From the NCBI GenBank assembly GCA_023436145.1, contig JAEZKP010000031.1, forward strand, positions 132,486 through 196,485: a stretch of DNA of 64,000 nucleotides, written 5' to 3'. The notes under the pieces are model-generated. The model saw only the letters and a program-made list of their open reading frames with translations. It searched no databases and was not told the origin of the DNA. Source of the stretch: Fibrobacterota bacterium. GTDB lineage: Bacteria; Fibrobacterota; Chitinivibrionia; Chitinivibrionales; Chitinispirillaceae. This document shows, one piece after another, positions 8,931 through 18,367 of the stretch. The translations under genes and the position numbers were made by a program. Numbering within the stretch: the first letter of the stretch is position 1; every line of letters starts with the position of its first letter.

Positions 8931-9932
8931 CCGGGATTTCTTTATAATTTTACTAAGCATAGTAATTATGGTAACCAGCAGTATAAGTGGTCCGTAGATT
9001 GGATATCCAGGTTTTTCCACAAGACTCATTTGCCAGCTGCAGTTTACAGCTCTTTTGCTAAAGCTCCCTCTGATACCAGGATCTTTGTCTACTGGTTTCC
9101 ATAAATTGTTAGCAGTATTAGGATCGTGCCTCCCGTTGTATTGTTGATTTTTATAACCGGTCTTAGCTAGATACCAGTCTCCCAGTCCAGGAAAAAACTT
9201 GTTTCCCCAGATCACGACCCACACATTTAGACCCAGAAAGATTTCCCGACGGTGATGATGAGCAGCCCAATAAATGTGCCTGGCGATCAGTTCGGGTTGG
9301 AAAATGGGTGGAACGGGCTGGCTCTTTCTGGGCATCATGTTTTTGCACCAATCAAATTGAGGGGTATTTACCGCAGGGAGCTGCACCATGGTGATCCTAA
9401 CCTTGCATTTTTTGTGCAAAAGTTCGGACCTTATGGAGTCGGTGAATCCTTTAATGGCATGTTTTGCGCCGCAATAAGCACTTTGCAGTGGTATAGCTCT
9501 GTAGGAGAGGGCACTTCCTACCTGGATAATAGTCCCCCGGTTGCGGGGAATCATTCTTTTGAGTGCAGAATTTGTTCCGTAAACAAAGCCCAGATACGTG
9601 ACTTCAGTTACCCTGCGAAATTCCTCTGGTGTAATATTCATGAATTCGGCAAAAACGGTAGTCATTGCATTGTTCACCCAGATATCTATAGGACCGAAAG
9701 TGTTCTCAACAGTCGCAGCTGCATTTTCGACTGCTTGAGGATCAGAGACATCTGTGGGGATTATAAGTGCTTCACCCCCGGCATCGATTACTTGCTGTTT
9801 TGTGCTTTGCAAAGATTTTTTCCCTCTGGCCACAAGTCCGATTCTTGCCCCTCTGGCAGCGAATTCCATCGCCAAAGCTCTTCCGATACCTGCAGATGCA
9901 CCAGTGATTACCACTACTTCTTTGGTTTTCAT
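8925..9932 (-). CDS. SDR family oxidoreductase
   Basis: Short-chain dehydrogenase/reductase of 335 residues, longer than the classical 250. The Rossmann motif TGASAGIG (residues about 10-17), the NNAMT variant of the NNAG motif, the catalytic Ser in GSALSYR and the Tyr-x3-Lys pair in SAYCGAKHA are all seen. The extra C-terminal 80 residues end in a hydrophobic segment (YGPLILLVTIITMLSKI) followed by Lys/Arg, suggesting membrane attachment. Among close relatives such extended SDRs are commonly annotated only as SDR family oxidoreductase. It converges on the DUF1990 gene with a 6-base overlap. Confidence 0.88.
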   Translation of the reverse strand: MKTKEVVVITGASAGIGRALAMEFAARGARIGLVARGKKSLQSTKQQVIDAGGEALIIPTDVSDPQAVENAAATVENTFGPIDIWVNNAMTTVFAEFMNITPEEFRRVTEVTYLGFVYGTNSALKRMIPRNRGTIIQVGSALSYRAIPLQSAYCGAKHAIKGFTDSIRSELLHKKCKVRITMVQLPAVNTPQFDWCKNMMPRKSQPVPPIFQPELIARHIYWAAHHHRREIFLGLNVWVVIWGNKFFPGLGDWYLAKTGYKNQQYNGRHDPNTANNLWKPVDKDPGIRGSFSKRAVNCSWQMSLVEKPGYPIYGPLILLVTIITMLSKIIKKSRL

Positions 9933-10039
9933 TATTTATCATAACCTCTGGGTTTGGTTTTATTTGCTCTGATACTAAATTATTTTACAAATTCCATTCC
10001 AGTTAATTGTAGCATGTTTGTTGCATTGCTTTAATCTTC

Positions 10040-11833
10040 ATGAAAATGAAGTATGAAAACATTAAGGAATATGCAATTATTGGTAATGGCCGCTCTGCGG
10101 CTTTAATTTCCAGAAATGGTTCTCTGGATTGGCTTTGCTGGCCCCGTTTTGACAGTTCTTCGATTTTCGGAGCTCTTTTGGATAACCAACGCGGTGGATA
10201 CTGGAGTATTATTCCATGTTGCCCATATACCGTAAAACGTGAATATCTAAAAAATTCAATGGTTTTGAAGACTACCTTTACTTGTGAAACCGGATCAGCG
10301 ATTTTAATCGATTGCATGCCGATATTTGACGAAAGTGAAAACTATATTGTTCCCGAACAGCAAATCATCCGGCTGATTGAAGTAATCGATGGGAATGTGT
10401 CATTCAAAATAATCTTCAAACCATCACCCGGATATGGAAAAGCAAATTTAAAATGTATTCGCAACAGCTTTGGAAGAGCTTTCATTTGGAAAGGCAAATG
10501 CCTTTATTACCGTTCCCATATAGAAATTGATGACAATGGAATTGGGTATGTATCTTTGGGAAGAGGGCAGTTTGCCTGCATGAATTTATTTTTTGTAAAA
10601 GACACGCCTGCCGTTTTTCAGCCTCTGGGAGATTTTCAAAAACAAATCATTTCTGACACAGTTGAGCATTGGTGCAAATGGGCACAGGGTTGTACCTTCG
10701 AAGGAGCATATCGTTTTGCAGTGATAAGAAGCGCATTGGTATTAAAATCATTAATTTATTCGCCGTCGGGAGCAATCATTGCTGCACCAACGACATCACT
10801 ACCTGAGAGTATGGGCAGAGAACTCAACTGGGATTACCGCTATTGCTGGTTAAGAGATGCCTCATTAACCGTGCGGGCATTATTTGAAATTGGATTTAAG
10901 GATGAGGCCAGAGCTTTTGCTTCCTGGCTACTTCACACTACCAGAATTTCCCGCCCTAAACTCAAGGCGTATTATGATGTCTATGGTGGGATCAACAACA
11001 GAGAAACTGTTGCGTACTGGCTAACTGGTTATAATGGTTCCAGTCCGGTAAGAATTGGTAACGCTGCGCAGGAGCAGTACCAGCTGGATATTTACGGTGA
11101 GGTAATCGATGCGGTAGGACATATTATAGAAGCTGACAGAAAAGTGGATTCAGAGACCGAGAATATGCTTATAAATTTCGGGTTATATATTTGCAGGCAC
11201 TGGAACGACCCTGATGAGGGGATATGGGAACCCAGAACCGGGGTTTCTCAACACACTCATTCAAAAGTAAACTGCTGGAACGGCATTAATCGCCTGCTCA
11301 GACTTCAGCAGCAAAAATTAATAAGAGCAGAACAAATGGATCTGTTTCTAAAACATTTACCAATTATTATGAATGCAGTTAAACAGAAAGGCTGGAGTGA
11401 CACCCAGGCTTCTTATGTCCAGAAATTTGGCTCCCCTTCTCTTGATATGAGTTTGATACTCATGCCCTGGCATGGTTTTGAAGATCCAGGTAGTGATAGA
11501 ATGAGAAAAACCTTTTCTGCTTTAAAAAAAAGGTTACACACCGGTAACTGTCTTTTTTATCGAAATGATCAGAGTAGAATAGAAAAAGAGGGTGCTTTTG
11601 GTATATGTTGTTTCTGGGTTGCCGATTATCTGGCAAGAGGAGGTGGAAGTCTTGAGCAGGCATGTCAGCAATTTGAAGGTGTTTTATCCTATGCCAATGA
11701 TTTAGGGCTATTTGCTGAGGAAATTGAACCTCTCTCCGGTAATTTTCTGGGTAATTTTCCCCAAGCCTTTACCCATGTAGGTCTTATTAATGCTGCAGTA
11801 AGCATAGAAAAGAGAAAAAAAGAAGGATATTAG
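10040..11833 (+). CDS. Glycoside hydrolase family 15 protein (glucoamylase/trehalase-like)
   Basis: 597 residues, the usual length for bacterial GH15. An N-terminal beta-sandwich part opens with YAIIGNGRSAALISRNGSLD. The (alpha/alpha)6 domain carries NWDYRYCWLRDASLT, the catalytic-acid region DEGIWEPR followed by HTHSKVNCW, and the catalytic-base region EEIEPLSGNFLGNFPQAF near the end. No signal peptide is seen, so it is probably cytoplasmic. Relatives act on alpha-glucans or trehalose; the substrate here is undetermined. The next gene follows after 4 bases. Upstream lies a short divergent promoter region shared with the SDR gene. Confidence 0.92.
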   Translation: MKMKYENIKEYAIIGNGRSAALISRNGSLDWLCWPRFDSSSIFGALLDNQRGGYWSIIPCCPYTVKREYLKNSMVLKTTFTCETGSAILIDCMPIFDESENYIVPEQQIIRLIEVIDGNVSFKIIFKPSPGYGKANLKCIRNSFGRAFIWKGKCLYYRSHIEIDDNGIGYVSLGRGQFACMNLFFVKDTPAVFQPLGDFQKQIISDTVEHWCKWAQGCTFEGAYRFAVIRSALVLKSLIYSPSGAIIAAPTTSLPESMGRELNWDYRYCWLRDASLTVRALFEIGFKDEARAFASWLLHTTRISRPKLKAYYDVYGGINNRETVAYWLTGYNGSSPVRIGNAAQEQYQLDIYGEVIDAVGHIIEADRKVDSETENMLINFGLYICRHWNDPDEGIWEPRTGVSQHTHSKVNCWNGINRLLRLQQQKLIRAEQMDLFLKHLPIIMNAVKQKGWSDTQASYVQKFGSPSLDMSLILMPWHGFEDPGSDRMRKTFSALKKRLHTGNCLFYRNDQSRIEKEGAFGICCFWVADYLARGGGSLEQACQQFEGVLSYANDLGLFAEEIEPLSGNFLGNFPQAFTHVGLINAAVSIEKRKKEGY

Positions 11834-11837
11834 GTTT

Positions 11838-12311
11838 ATGCATTTTGGTCACCTGATTTTATGGGGATTTATAGCTACTCTGGTTTTAACCACAACTCTA
11901 TCGTTTTCTCAACAATACCATCTCACCCGGATGAATATCCCTTTTATACTGGGTACTATTTTTACTCCACACCGGGATAAAGCCAAGATAATCGGATTTG
12001 TGGTGCACATAATAAACGGATGGTTTTTTGCCTTTGTTCATATCGCCATTTTCCATTCCCTTAATAGCGCTTCCTGGTATTTGGGTGCCTTAACCGGTTT
12101 GGTTCATGGAATAATAGTCATGACAGTGGTTATTCCTATTCTTCCAGGAATTCATCCACGTATGGCCAGTGAATTTCAACCGCCAACGGTTATAAGGCAA
12201 CTCGAACCTCCGGGATTTTTAGGTCTGCATTATGGTATACGTACACCCATTTCTGCCATTTTCTCACATGTTATTTACGGAATAATTCTGGGTAGGTTTT
12301 ATGTTTCATGA
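11838..12311 (+). CDS. Small integral membrane protein, unknown
   Basis: 157 residues with about four hydrophobic segments (near 5-24, 44-68, 76-98 and 136-153) and a His-rich loop (RQLEPPGFLGLHYGIRTP). I do not recognise a named family. It follows the GH15 gene by 4 bases and is probably co-transcribed with it, with the thiamine-diphosphate enzyme downstream after a 138-base gap. Confidence 0.7.
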   Translation: MHFGHLILWGFIATLVLTTTLSFSQQYHLTRMNIPFILGTIFTPHRDKAKIIGFVVHIINGWFFAFVHIAIFHSLNSASWYLGALTGLVHGIIVMTVVIPILPGIHPRMASEFQPPTVIRQLEPPGFLGLHYGIRTPISAIFSHVIYGIILGRFYVS

Positions 12312-12449
12312 AAGCAATTTCCTTTTTTAAATAATTTTTCTACTAATGAAATAAAAACTAATCAGTTACCCTCCCTTTTTCTCTTTAATTTCCGGTATTC
12401 AATTTGCTGAATATTTTACTTACCATTTTTTAAAACAAACGGAGAAAAT

Positions 12450-14225
12450 ATGAATACCAGTGATTTTCTTATTGAGCGACTCTATCAATGGGGAATACAT
12501 CGTGTATATGGTTATCCCGGAGATGGTATTAACGGAGTAATGGGGGCGTTGAACCGAAACAAAGGGCAGATAGAGTTTATTCAGACTCGTCACGAAGAGT
12601 TGGCTGCTTTTATGGCGACTGCACATGCAAAATTTACAGGCGATATTGGAGTATGCATAGCTACTTCAGGTCCGGGGGCGATTCATCTTCTTAATGGACT
12701 CTATGATGCTAAGCTTGATAATCAACCAGTTCTGGCAATAGTGGGTCAACAAGCCACTTTCTCCTTAGGAGCCGATTACCAGCAAGAAGTCGACTTGTTG
12801 TCTCTTTTCAAAGATGTTGCTCACCAGTTTGTACATATGGCCACTAATCCGGCACAAATCCGTCATATGGTGGATCGTTCCATCCGGATTGCCAAAGCAG
12901 AAAGAACAGTGAGTTGTATTATTCTGCCTAATGATGTACAGGAAATGGAGGCCAAAACCTCCCCACCCAGAAAGCACGGATCCTCTTTCACTGGTATTGG
13001 TTATTCTATACCCAGGGTTCTTCCAAATGAAGCTGAAATGACAAAAGCTGCAGAAATTCTAAATTCCGGAAAGAAAGTAGCCATGCTGGTGGGAGCAGGT
13101 GCTCTCAATGCTACTAAAGAACTGATTGAGGTGGCTGAGATTTTGGGTGCGGGCGTTGCCAAGGCGCTTTTAGGTAAAGCTGCTTTTCCAGATACACATC
13201 CTTGCTGTACAGGCAGTATCGGATTACTGGGTACTAAACCCAGTTGGGATCTTATGATGGAATGTGACACTCTTTTTATGATAGGCAGTAACTTTACATA
13301 TTCAGAATTTCTTCCCCCGGAAGGTCAAGCCAGGGGGGTTCAAATAGATATCAATCCGCGCATGTTAAGTCTTAGATATCCTATGGAGGCCAACCTCCAG
13401 GGCGATTCAGCCATGACTCTAAAAGCACTGATTCCATTATTAATTAAAAAGACCGACAGAAACTGGCAACACAAAATCCAGAATGGAATCAAAGAGTGGT
13501 GGCAGGTCCTTCAAGCCAGGGCTATGCACAAAGCAAACCCAATAAATCCACAGCGTGTCTTCTGGGAACTCAATAAAAAACTTCCTGACAACTGTATTCT
13601 GACTGCCGATTCGGGGTCTGTCACTAACTGGTGGGCCAGAGATTTACAATTCAGAGAAGGGATGATGGGTTCTCTTTCTGGTAATCTGGCTAGCATGTGT
13701 CCGGGTGTACCCTATGCCTTGGCTGCCAAGATGAATTTTCCTGAACGGGTGGTTATCGCATCAAGTGGTGATGGTGCTATGCAGATGCTGGGAAACGATA
13801 GCCTTATCGATATTGCCAAATACTGGAAATCATGGAAAGATCCCAGACTGATTGTCATAGTTCTTAACAATATGGATCTAAATCAGGTTACCTGGGAGCA
13901 GCGGGTGATGAATGGAGATCCTAAATTTGAGGCATCACAGAATATTCCTGCATTCTCATATGCAAAATATGCCGGGTTACTCGATTTGATTGGAATTGAA
14001 GTCTGCAGTGAAGATCAAATCGTTTCTGCTTTGGATGAAGCACTGTCTGCCAAAAGACCTGCAGTTATCGATGTTCATTGTGATCCCGATGTCCCCATCT
14101 TTCCTCCTCACATTACCTTTGAGCAGGCAAAAGGGTTTATGTCTGCTTTAATGGGAATGGATCCGAACTCTCTTGGTATCATCAATCAATCTTTTAAGGA
14201 AGCCATCAGTACAATCAGGAAATGA
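12450..14225 (+). CDS. Thiamine-diphosphate-dependent enzyme (pyruvate oxidase/acetolactate synthase family)
   Basis: 591 residues with the three-domain layout of the POX/AHAS family. The N-terminal Pyr domain carries the catalytic Glu in TRHEELAAFMATAHA (E49). A central domain contains LVGAGALNA and the nucleotide-fold-like sequence MIGSNFTYSEF. The C-terminal PP domain has the ThDP motif SSGDGAM ending in NN about 28 residues later. Relatives decarboxylate pyruvate or similar 2-oxo acids; which reaction occurs here is open, and the usual acetolactate synthase small subunit is absent. A clear ribosome site (CGGAG) precedes the ATG. The enolase-superfamily gene follows after one base. A truncated copy of this gene start occurs at 3206. 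Confidence 0.9.
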   Translation: MNTSDFLIERLYQWGIHRVYGYPGDGINGVMGALNRNKGQIEFIQTRHEELAAFMATAHAKFTGDIGVCIATSGPGAIHLLNGLYDAKLDNQPVLAIVGQQATFSLGADYQQEVDLLSLFKDVAHQFVHMATNPAQIRHMVDRSIRIAKAERTVSCIILPNDVQEMEAKTSPPRKHGSSFTGIGYSIPRVLPNEAEMTKAAEILNSGKKVAMLVGAGALNATKELIEVAEILGAGVAKALLGKAAFPDTHPCCTGSIGLLGTKPSWDLMMECDTLFMIGSNFTYSEFLPPEGQARGVQIDINPRMLSLRYPMEANLQGDSAMTLKALIPLLIKKTDRNWQHKIQNGIKEWWQVLQARAMHKANPINPQRVFWELNKKLPDNCILTADSGSVTNWWARDLQFREGMMGSLSGNLASMCPGVPYALAAKMNFPERVVIASSGDGAMQMLGNDSLIDIAKYWKSWKDPRLIVIVLNNMDLNQVTWEQRVMNGDPKFEASQNIPAFSYAKYAGLLDLIGIEVCSEDQIVSALDEALSAKRPAVIDVHCDPDVPIFPPHITFEQAKGFMSALMGMDPNSLGIINQSFKEAISTIRK

Positions 14226-14226
14226 C

Positions 14227-15321
14227 ATGCAACACGATAACATTATAGATTTTTTTGAAGCCAGGGCTTATTGCATACCCACAGATCAGCTTGAATCCGA
14301 CGGCACTTTATGCTGGAATTCCACTACTTTAGTGGTTGTGTTCCTGGGTAGTGGAAATGTAAAGGGAATGGGATACACCTACAGTGATAAATCCCTTGTA
14401 CCTTTACTTGAAAATATGTGTACAAAACTGGTTCTTGGAAATCCAGCCGATTCTCATCCGTTTATTTTGAACTCACTTCACAATAATATACGTAATTTAG
14501 GGGATACCGGATTGACCTCCATGGCTATTTCAGCTGTTGATAATGCATTGTGGGATCTGAGAGCCAGGCTTTATGATTCATCTTTGCTGGATTTTCTTGG
14601 CATCAGCAAATACAGTATCGAAGCTTATGCTAGTGGAGGTTTCACCTCTTATAGTATGGACCAACTTCAAAAAGAAATGTCTGCTTGGAGGGAATCCGGT
14701 TTCAGAGCAGTTAAAATGAAAATCGGCAGAGAGAAAAATAAGGACAGAGAGCGATTGGAAATAACACGTAAGGCGATAGGTGAGTCGGTCGATCTTTTTG
14801 TGGATGCAAATGGAGCATACAATTCTAAAGAAGCCTTATCCATTGCCCGAATGCTTATTGAATATGATGTTGTCTGGTTTGAAGAGCCTGTTTGGCATTC
14901 AGATAAATCAGGTTTGCTTTTTATCCGCGAGCATTGTCTTGCTCCCCTCAGAGTGGCTTCTGGTGAATATGGTTTTGATCTTAACTACTTTAAAGATCTA
15001 TTAATAAACAAATGTGTGGATGTTATTCAAGCGGATGCGACAAGGTGTGGAACCACCGGATTTTTACAGGCTTCTTCTCTTTGTGAAGCATTTAATATTC
15101 CTCTGTCTGCTCATACCGCTCCATCTTTGCACATGCACCTCTGTTGCGCAGTAAAATCAGCCATAAATGTCGAATATTTTCACGATCATGCAAGAATTGA
15201 ACAGATGATTTTTGAAGGAGCAGCCAATGCAAATAATGGCTGGCTTATACCGGACCGGTCTGCTCCAGGCAATGGTCTTTTATTAAAACATGCTGATGCA
15301 GAACGTTTCAGGTGTTCCTGA
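14227..15321 (+). CDS. Enolase superfamily enzyme, mandelate racemase-like
   Basis: 364 residues, typical for the mandelate racemase/muconate-lactonizing branch. The N-terminal capping domain ends at AVDNALWDLRARL. The barrel contains a KMK catalytic motif (AVKMKIGRE), metal ligands in FVDANGAY, WFEEPV and SGEYGF, QADATRCGTT, and a C-terminal His in SAHTAPSLHMH. These fit a sugar-acid dehydratase or epimerase; the substrate is unknown. ATG 14227 was chosen because it lies one base after the preceding stop; an upstream in-frame start would overlap the neighbour by 50 bases. It is probably translated with the thiamine-diphosphate enzyme, suggesting consecutive steps on an acid or sugar acid. 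Confidence 0.87.
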   Translation: MQHDNIIDFFEARAYCIPTDQLESDGTLCWNSTTLVVVFLGSGNVKGMGYTYSDKSLVPLLENMCTKLVLGNPADSHPFILNSLHNNIRNLGDTGLTSMAISAVDNALWDLRARLYDSSLLDFLGISKYSIEAYASGGFTSYSMDQLQKEMSAWRESGFRAVKMKIGREKNKDRERLEITRKAIGESVDLFVDANGAYNSKEALSIARMLIEYDVVWFEEPVWHSDKSGLLFIREHCLAPLRVASGEYGFDLNYFKDLLINKCVDVIQADATRCGTTGFLQASSLCEAFNIPLSAHTAPSLHMHLCCAVKSAINVEYFHDHARIEQMIFEGAANANNGWLIPDRSAPGNGLLLKHADAERFRCS

Positions 15322-15462
15322 ATCGGGAGTCAATAGATGAAAATCTGAACTACTTATGTTTATACAGCATCAATACTTCCCAAAAAAAAATATCATTCTC
15401 AGAGATAATACTTTATTGCCTTTAGATATCCGGTAATAAATCCAAACTGATATTGGTAAGCT

Positions 15463-18336
15463 ATGAGGGATATAAATCGAAGGACTTTTTTAGCAAATGC
15501 TGCCGCATCAGGTGCCTTATTTGCCATTAAAGGAAAACCTTCTGATTCTGTTAATAAGTTGATACCATATGTTATTCCTCCGGAAGTAATCCGTCCGGGA
15601 AAATGGACACACATTGCCACAACCTGCCGGGAGTGTCCGGCAGGTTGTGGAATGTATGTCCGCCATAGAGACAGCAGAATAATCAAATGTGAAGGAAATC
15701 CGGATCATCCCATTAGTAAAGGCGGGTTGTGTCCGCGTGGACAGTCTGCACCGCAGGGGCTTTATGATCCAGACAGAATTCGTTATCCTTCCCTAGTCAT
15801 TGATAATCAGTTGAAGGCAATTTCCTGGAAAGAAGCACTTTCCCGAATTAGAACATCTCTTTCTCAAAAAGATAACAGCTTGTCGGTAATCACTGATTTA
15901 CAAACTGGCATACTAAGCTCAATAATGCAATCCTGTCTGCATTCATTTGGTTCATCACGGTTTTTGATATACGAACCGTTTAATTTTGAGCCGCTGAAAT
16001 CTGCTCATGAGGCACTTTATGAAATACCACAAATCCCCAGATATCAGCTGGACGGCTTTGAATTCATATTATCTCTGGGGGCGGATTTTTTGGAGACATG
16101 GATTTCACCGGTGGAGCAGGCATGGCAATTTTCTGAATTTCGGGCCAAAAACCTTTCTCAATCCACTACTAATAAATTTGTATATATTGGGCCTCGGTTT
16201 TCTATGACTGCAGCGAATGCAGATGAATTTATTAGGGTAGAACCTGGAAACGAAAGATGGGTAGCCTTTTCTATACTTAAATCCATGCTTAATATGAATC
16301 TGGTAAAAAAGAATGCTGATGTCATTAAAAAAGTGGTTGACCAGTTGGGTGAACCACCAACAATCAGTAATAAAATTTTGAGTTCACAAAAGATTAACCG
16401 GATTGCCCAGGAATTTGCTTCATCCCAAAGCATTGCATTAGCAGCCCCGACTGCTGCCCGAAATAGTACCGTAGCTAGGGATACGGCTTTTGCAGCTGCT
16501 TTACTAAATTTTATTTCAGGGGGAAATTCTTTTGATTTCAGCAGGTTTCATGCTTTTGGAAAAACAGCAACCGAAGAGCAAACTACCCTGTTTCTTAACC
16601 AAATCACTGATAAAGATACTGTTATCATTCATAATTCCAACATTGTGTTTACCCGTCCTGATGCCGCAGAGCATCTTCGTCGAGCCAGATCTGTCATTTA
16701 TTTAAGCGTGATTCCTGATGAAACCGCTAAATACGCTCATTTGCTACTTCCAATTGATTCTCCTCTTGAATCATGGGGTGATTACGAACCATACAGTGGA
16801 ATTTATTCATTCATGCAACCTGCTATGGCCAGAGTTGTAAAGTCCCGCTCTGCAGGAGACATCTTCATTGATCTTTGTCGGGGCATAAAAGCCTCTCCCT
16901 TTGCAGATAATGATACTTTCAGATCCGTTTTTTTTAAGCATTTGTCCCAGCTTCGTGATACATTACAACCCGATTCAGATTTGACATCTCTGCTCAGAAA
17001 GGGATTTCTTATTACCAATCCTTCACCTTTGATTAGTTCTTTACATTTTTCAGGTTATAAATATTCAGAAGCAAAAGAACCTGTCGCAAAAAACAGATTT
17101 AATCTCTGGACCTGGCCTTCCATTATGTACTATGATGGGCGCTTGTCAAACCGCGGATGGCTTCAGGAAACACCTGATCCGGTAAGCAATGCAGTATGGA
17201 GCAGCTGGGCAGAACTGCACCCGCAAACAGCAGAACTTTTTAATTTGAAACAGGGCAATAATATCAAAATAACCTCAGAAAATGCTTTCATAGAACTTCC
17301 AGTGCGTATCTCCGATGAGATTGATCCTTCCAGTCTTGCCGTAATGATAGGCCAGGGCCATAATTCTCCCTGGCTCAGAGTGGCAAAAGGAATAGGAGCA
17401 AACCCCTTCGAAATTATCCAACGGAATTCTGATACCTTTTTCGGAGTTGTCAGTATCAATAAAACAGATAATAAAGAAATGATTGTATATACCTCTACCA
17501 CCCGCCATCAGTATGACAGGAATATTTTAAAACATATCACTCTTTCCGATTTTCGCAAAGGCGCAATCAACCAGGATGAAATCAATTATCCTCTTAAGGA
17601 AGGATATTCACCCCAAAGGGATCTCTACCCTGGACACCCGCACCGCAAGCACCGGTGGGCAATGGTAATAGATCTTAACAGATGTATCGGTTGCGGAGCA
17701 TGCACTACTGCCTGTTATGCTGAGAATAACATCCCTGTGGTGGGAAGAATACAAGTTGACAATGGAAGAGAAATGGCCTGGTTGAAAGTGGTGCCTTATT
17801 TTCTTAGTACCAATAAACCTTTTTTATCATGGATTCCTATGCTCTGTCAGCATTGTGATGCTGCACCTTGTGAACCTGTGTGTCCGGTATTTGCAGCTGT
17901 GCATAATGAGGAAGGGCTTAATGCACAGATTTACAACAGATGTATTGGAACAAGGTATTGTTCCAATAACTGTCCATATAAAGTCAGACGTTTCAACTGG
18001 TTTGATCATAACTGGACCAAACCATTGGATTTACAGTTGAATCCTGAAGTCACCGTGCGCTGTCGTGGTGTTATGGAAAAATGCACTTTTTGTGTCCAGC
18101 GAATTAGAGATGCTGAATATCAGGCCTTATCTGAACATCGCCCGGTTCGTGATGGCGAAATACAGCCAGCATGTGTTCAGTCTTGCCCCACCAAAGTTTT
18201 TACTTTCGGAGATCTTTTGGACTTCAACTCCAAAGTCAACCGGTTGATCCGATGTGATCCAAGAAAATATCAGGTATTAAAGGAACTTAACACCAAAACA
18301 GCAGTCATTTATCTGAAAAAAGTGGTGATAGAATGA
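15463..18336 (+). CDS. actB: Alternative complex III iron-sulfur subunit ActB
   Basis: 957-residue fusion of a molybdopterin-oxidoreductase-like part and an Fe-S part, the signature of ActB in the quinol:cytochrome c oxidoreductase called alternative complex III. The N-terminus has a Tat-like RRTFLANAAA signal. The first domain carries CRECPAGCG with a third Cys in IKCEGNP and a fourth in GGLCPRG. The C-terminal 250 residues hold four clusters: CIGCGACTTAC, CQHCDAAPCEPVCP, CIGTRYCSNNCP, CTFCVQRI and CVQSCP. In this family the molybdopterin domain usually lacks a cofactor. It starts the respiratory operon; the fused ActC-ActD follows 31 bases later. Confidence 0.92.
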   Translation: MRDINRRTFLANAAASGALFAIKGKPSDSVNKLIPYVIPPEVIRPGKWTHIATTCRECPAGCGMYVRHRDSRIIKCEGNPDHPISKGGLCPRGQSAPQGLYDPDRIRYPSLVIDNQLKAISWKEALSRIRTSLSQKDNSLSVITDLQTGILSSIMQSCLHSFGSSRFLIYEPFNFEPLKSAHEALYEIPQIPRYQLDGFEFILSLGADFLETWISPVEQAWQFSEFRAKNLSQSTTNKFVYIGPRFSMTAANADEFIRVEPGNERWVAFSILKSMLNMNLVKKNADVIKKVVDQLGEPPTISNKILSSQKINRIAQEFASSQSIALAAPTAARNSTVARDTAFAAALLNFISGGNSFDFSRFHAFGKTATEEQTTLFLNQITDKDTVIIHNSNIVFTRPDAAEHLRRARSVIYLSVIPDETAKYAHLLLPIDSPLESWGDYEPYSGIYSFMQPAMARVVKSRSAGDIFIDLCRGIKASPFADNDTFRSVFFKHLSQLRDTLQPDSDLTSLLRKGFLITNPSPLISSLHFSGYKYSEAKEPVAKNRFNLWTWPSIMYYDGRLSNRGWLQETPDPVSNAVWSSWAELHPQTAELFNLKQGNNIKITSENAFIELPVRISDEIDPSSLAVMIGQGHNSPWLRVAKGIGANPFEIIQRNSDTFFGVVSINKTDNKEMIVYTSTTRHQYDRNILKHITLSDFRKGAINQDEINYPLKEGYSPQRDLYPGHPHRKHRWAMVIDLNRCIGCGACTTACYAENNIPVVGRIQVDNGREMAWLKVVPYFLSTNKPFLSWIPMLCQHCDAAPCEPVCPVFAAVHNEEGLNAQIYNRCIGTRYCSNNCPYKVRRFNWFDHNWTKPLDLQLNPEVTVRCRGVMEKCTFCVQRIRDAEYQALSEHRPVRDGEIQPACVQSCPTKVFTFGDLLDFNSKVNRLIRCDPRKYQVLKELNTKTAVIYLKKVVIE

Positions 18337-18367
18337 ACAATTATTTAATAAAACGGCCCCTTACACT

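Noticed and set aside
9252..9944. A 230-codon + strand frame
   Set aside because: Antisense to the SDR gene, whose Rossmann and YxxxK motifs are clear.
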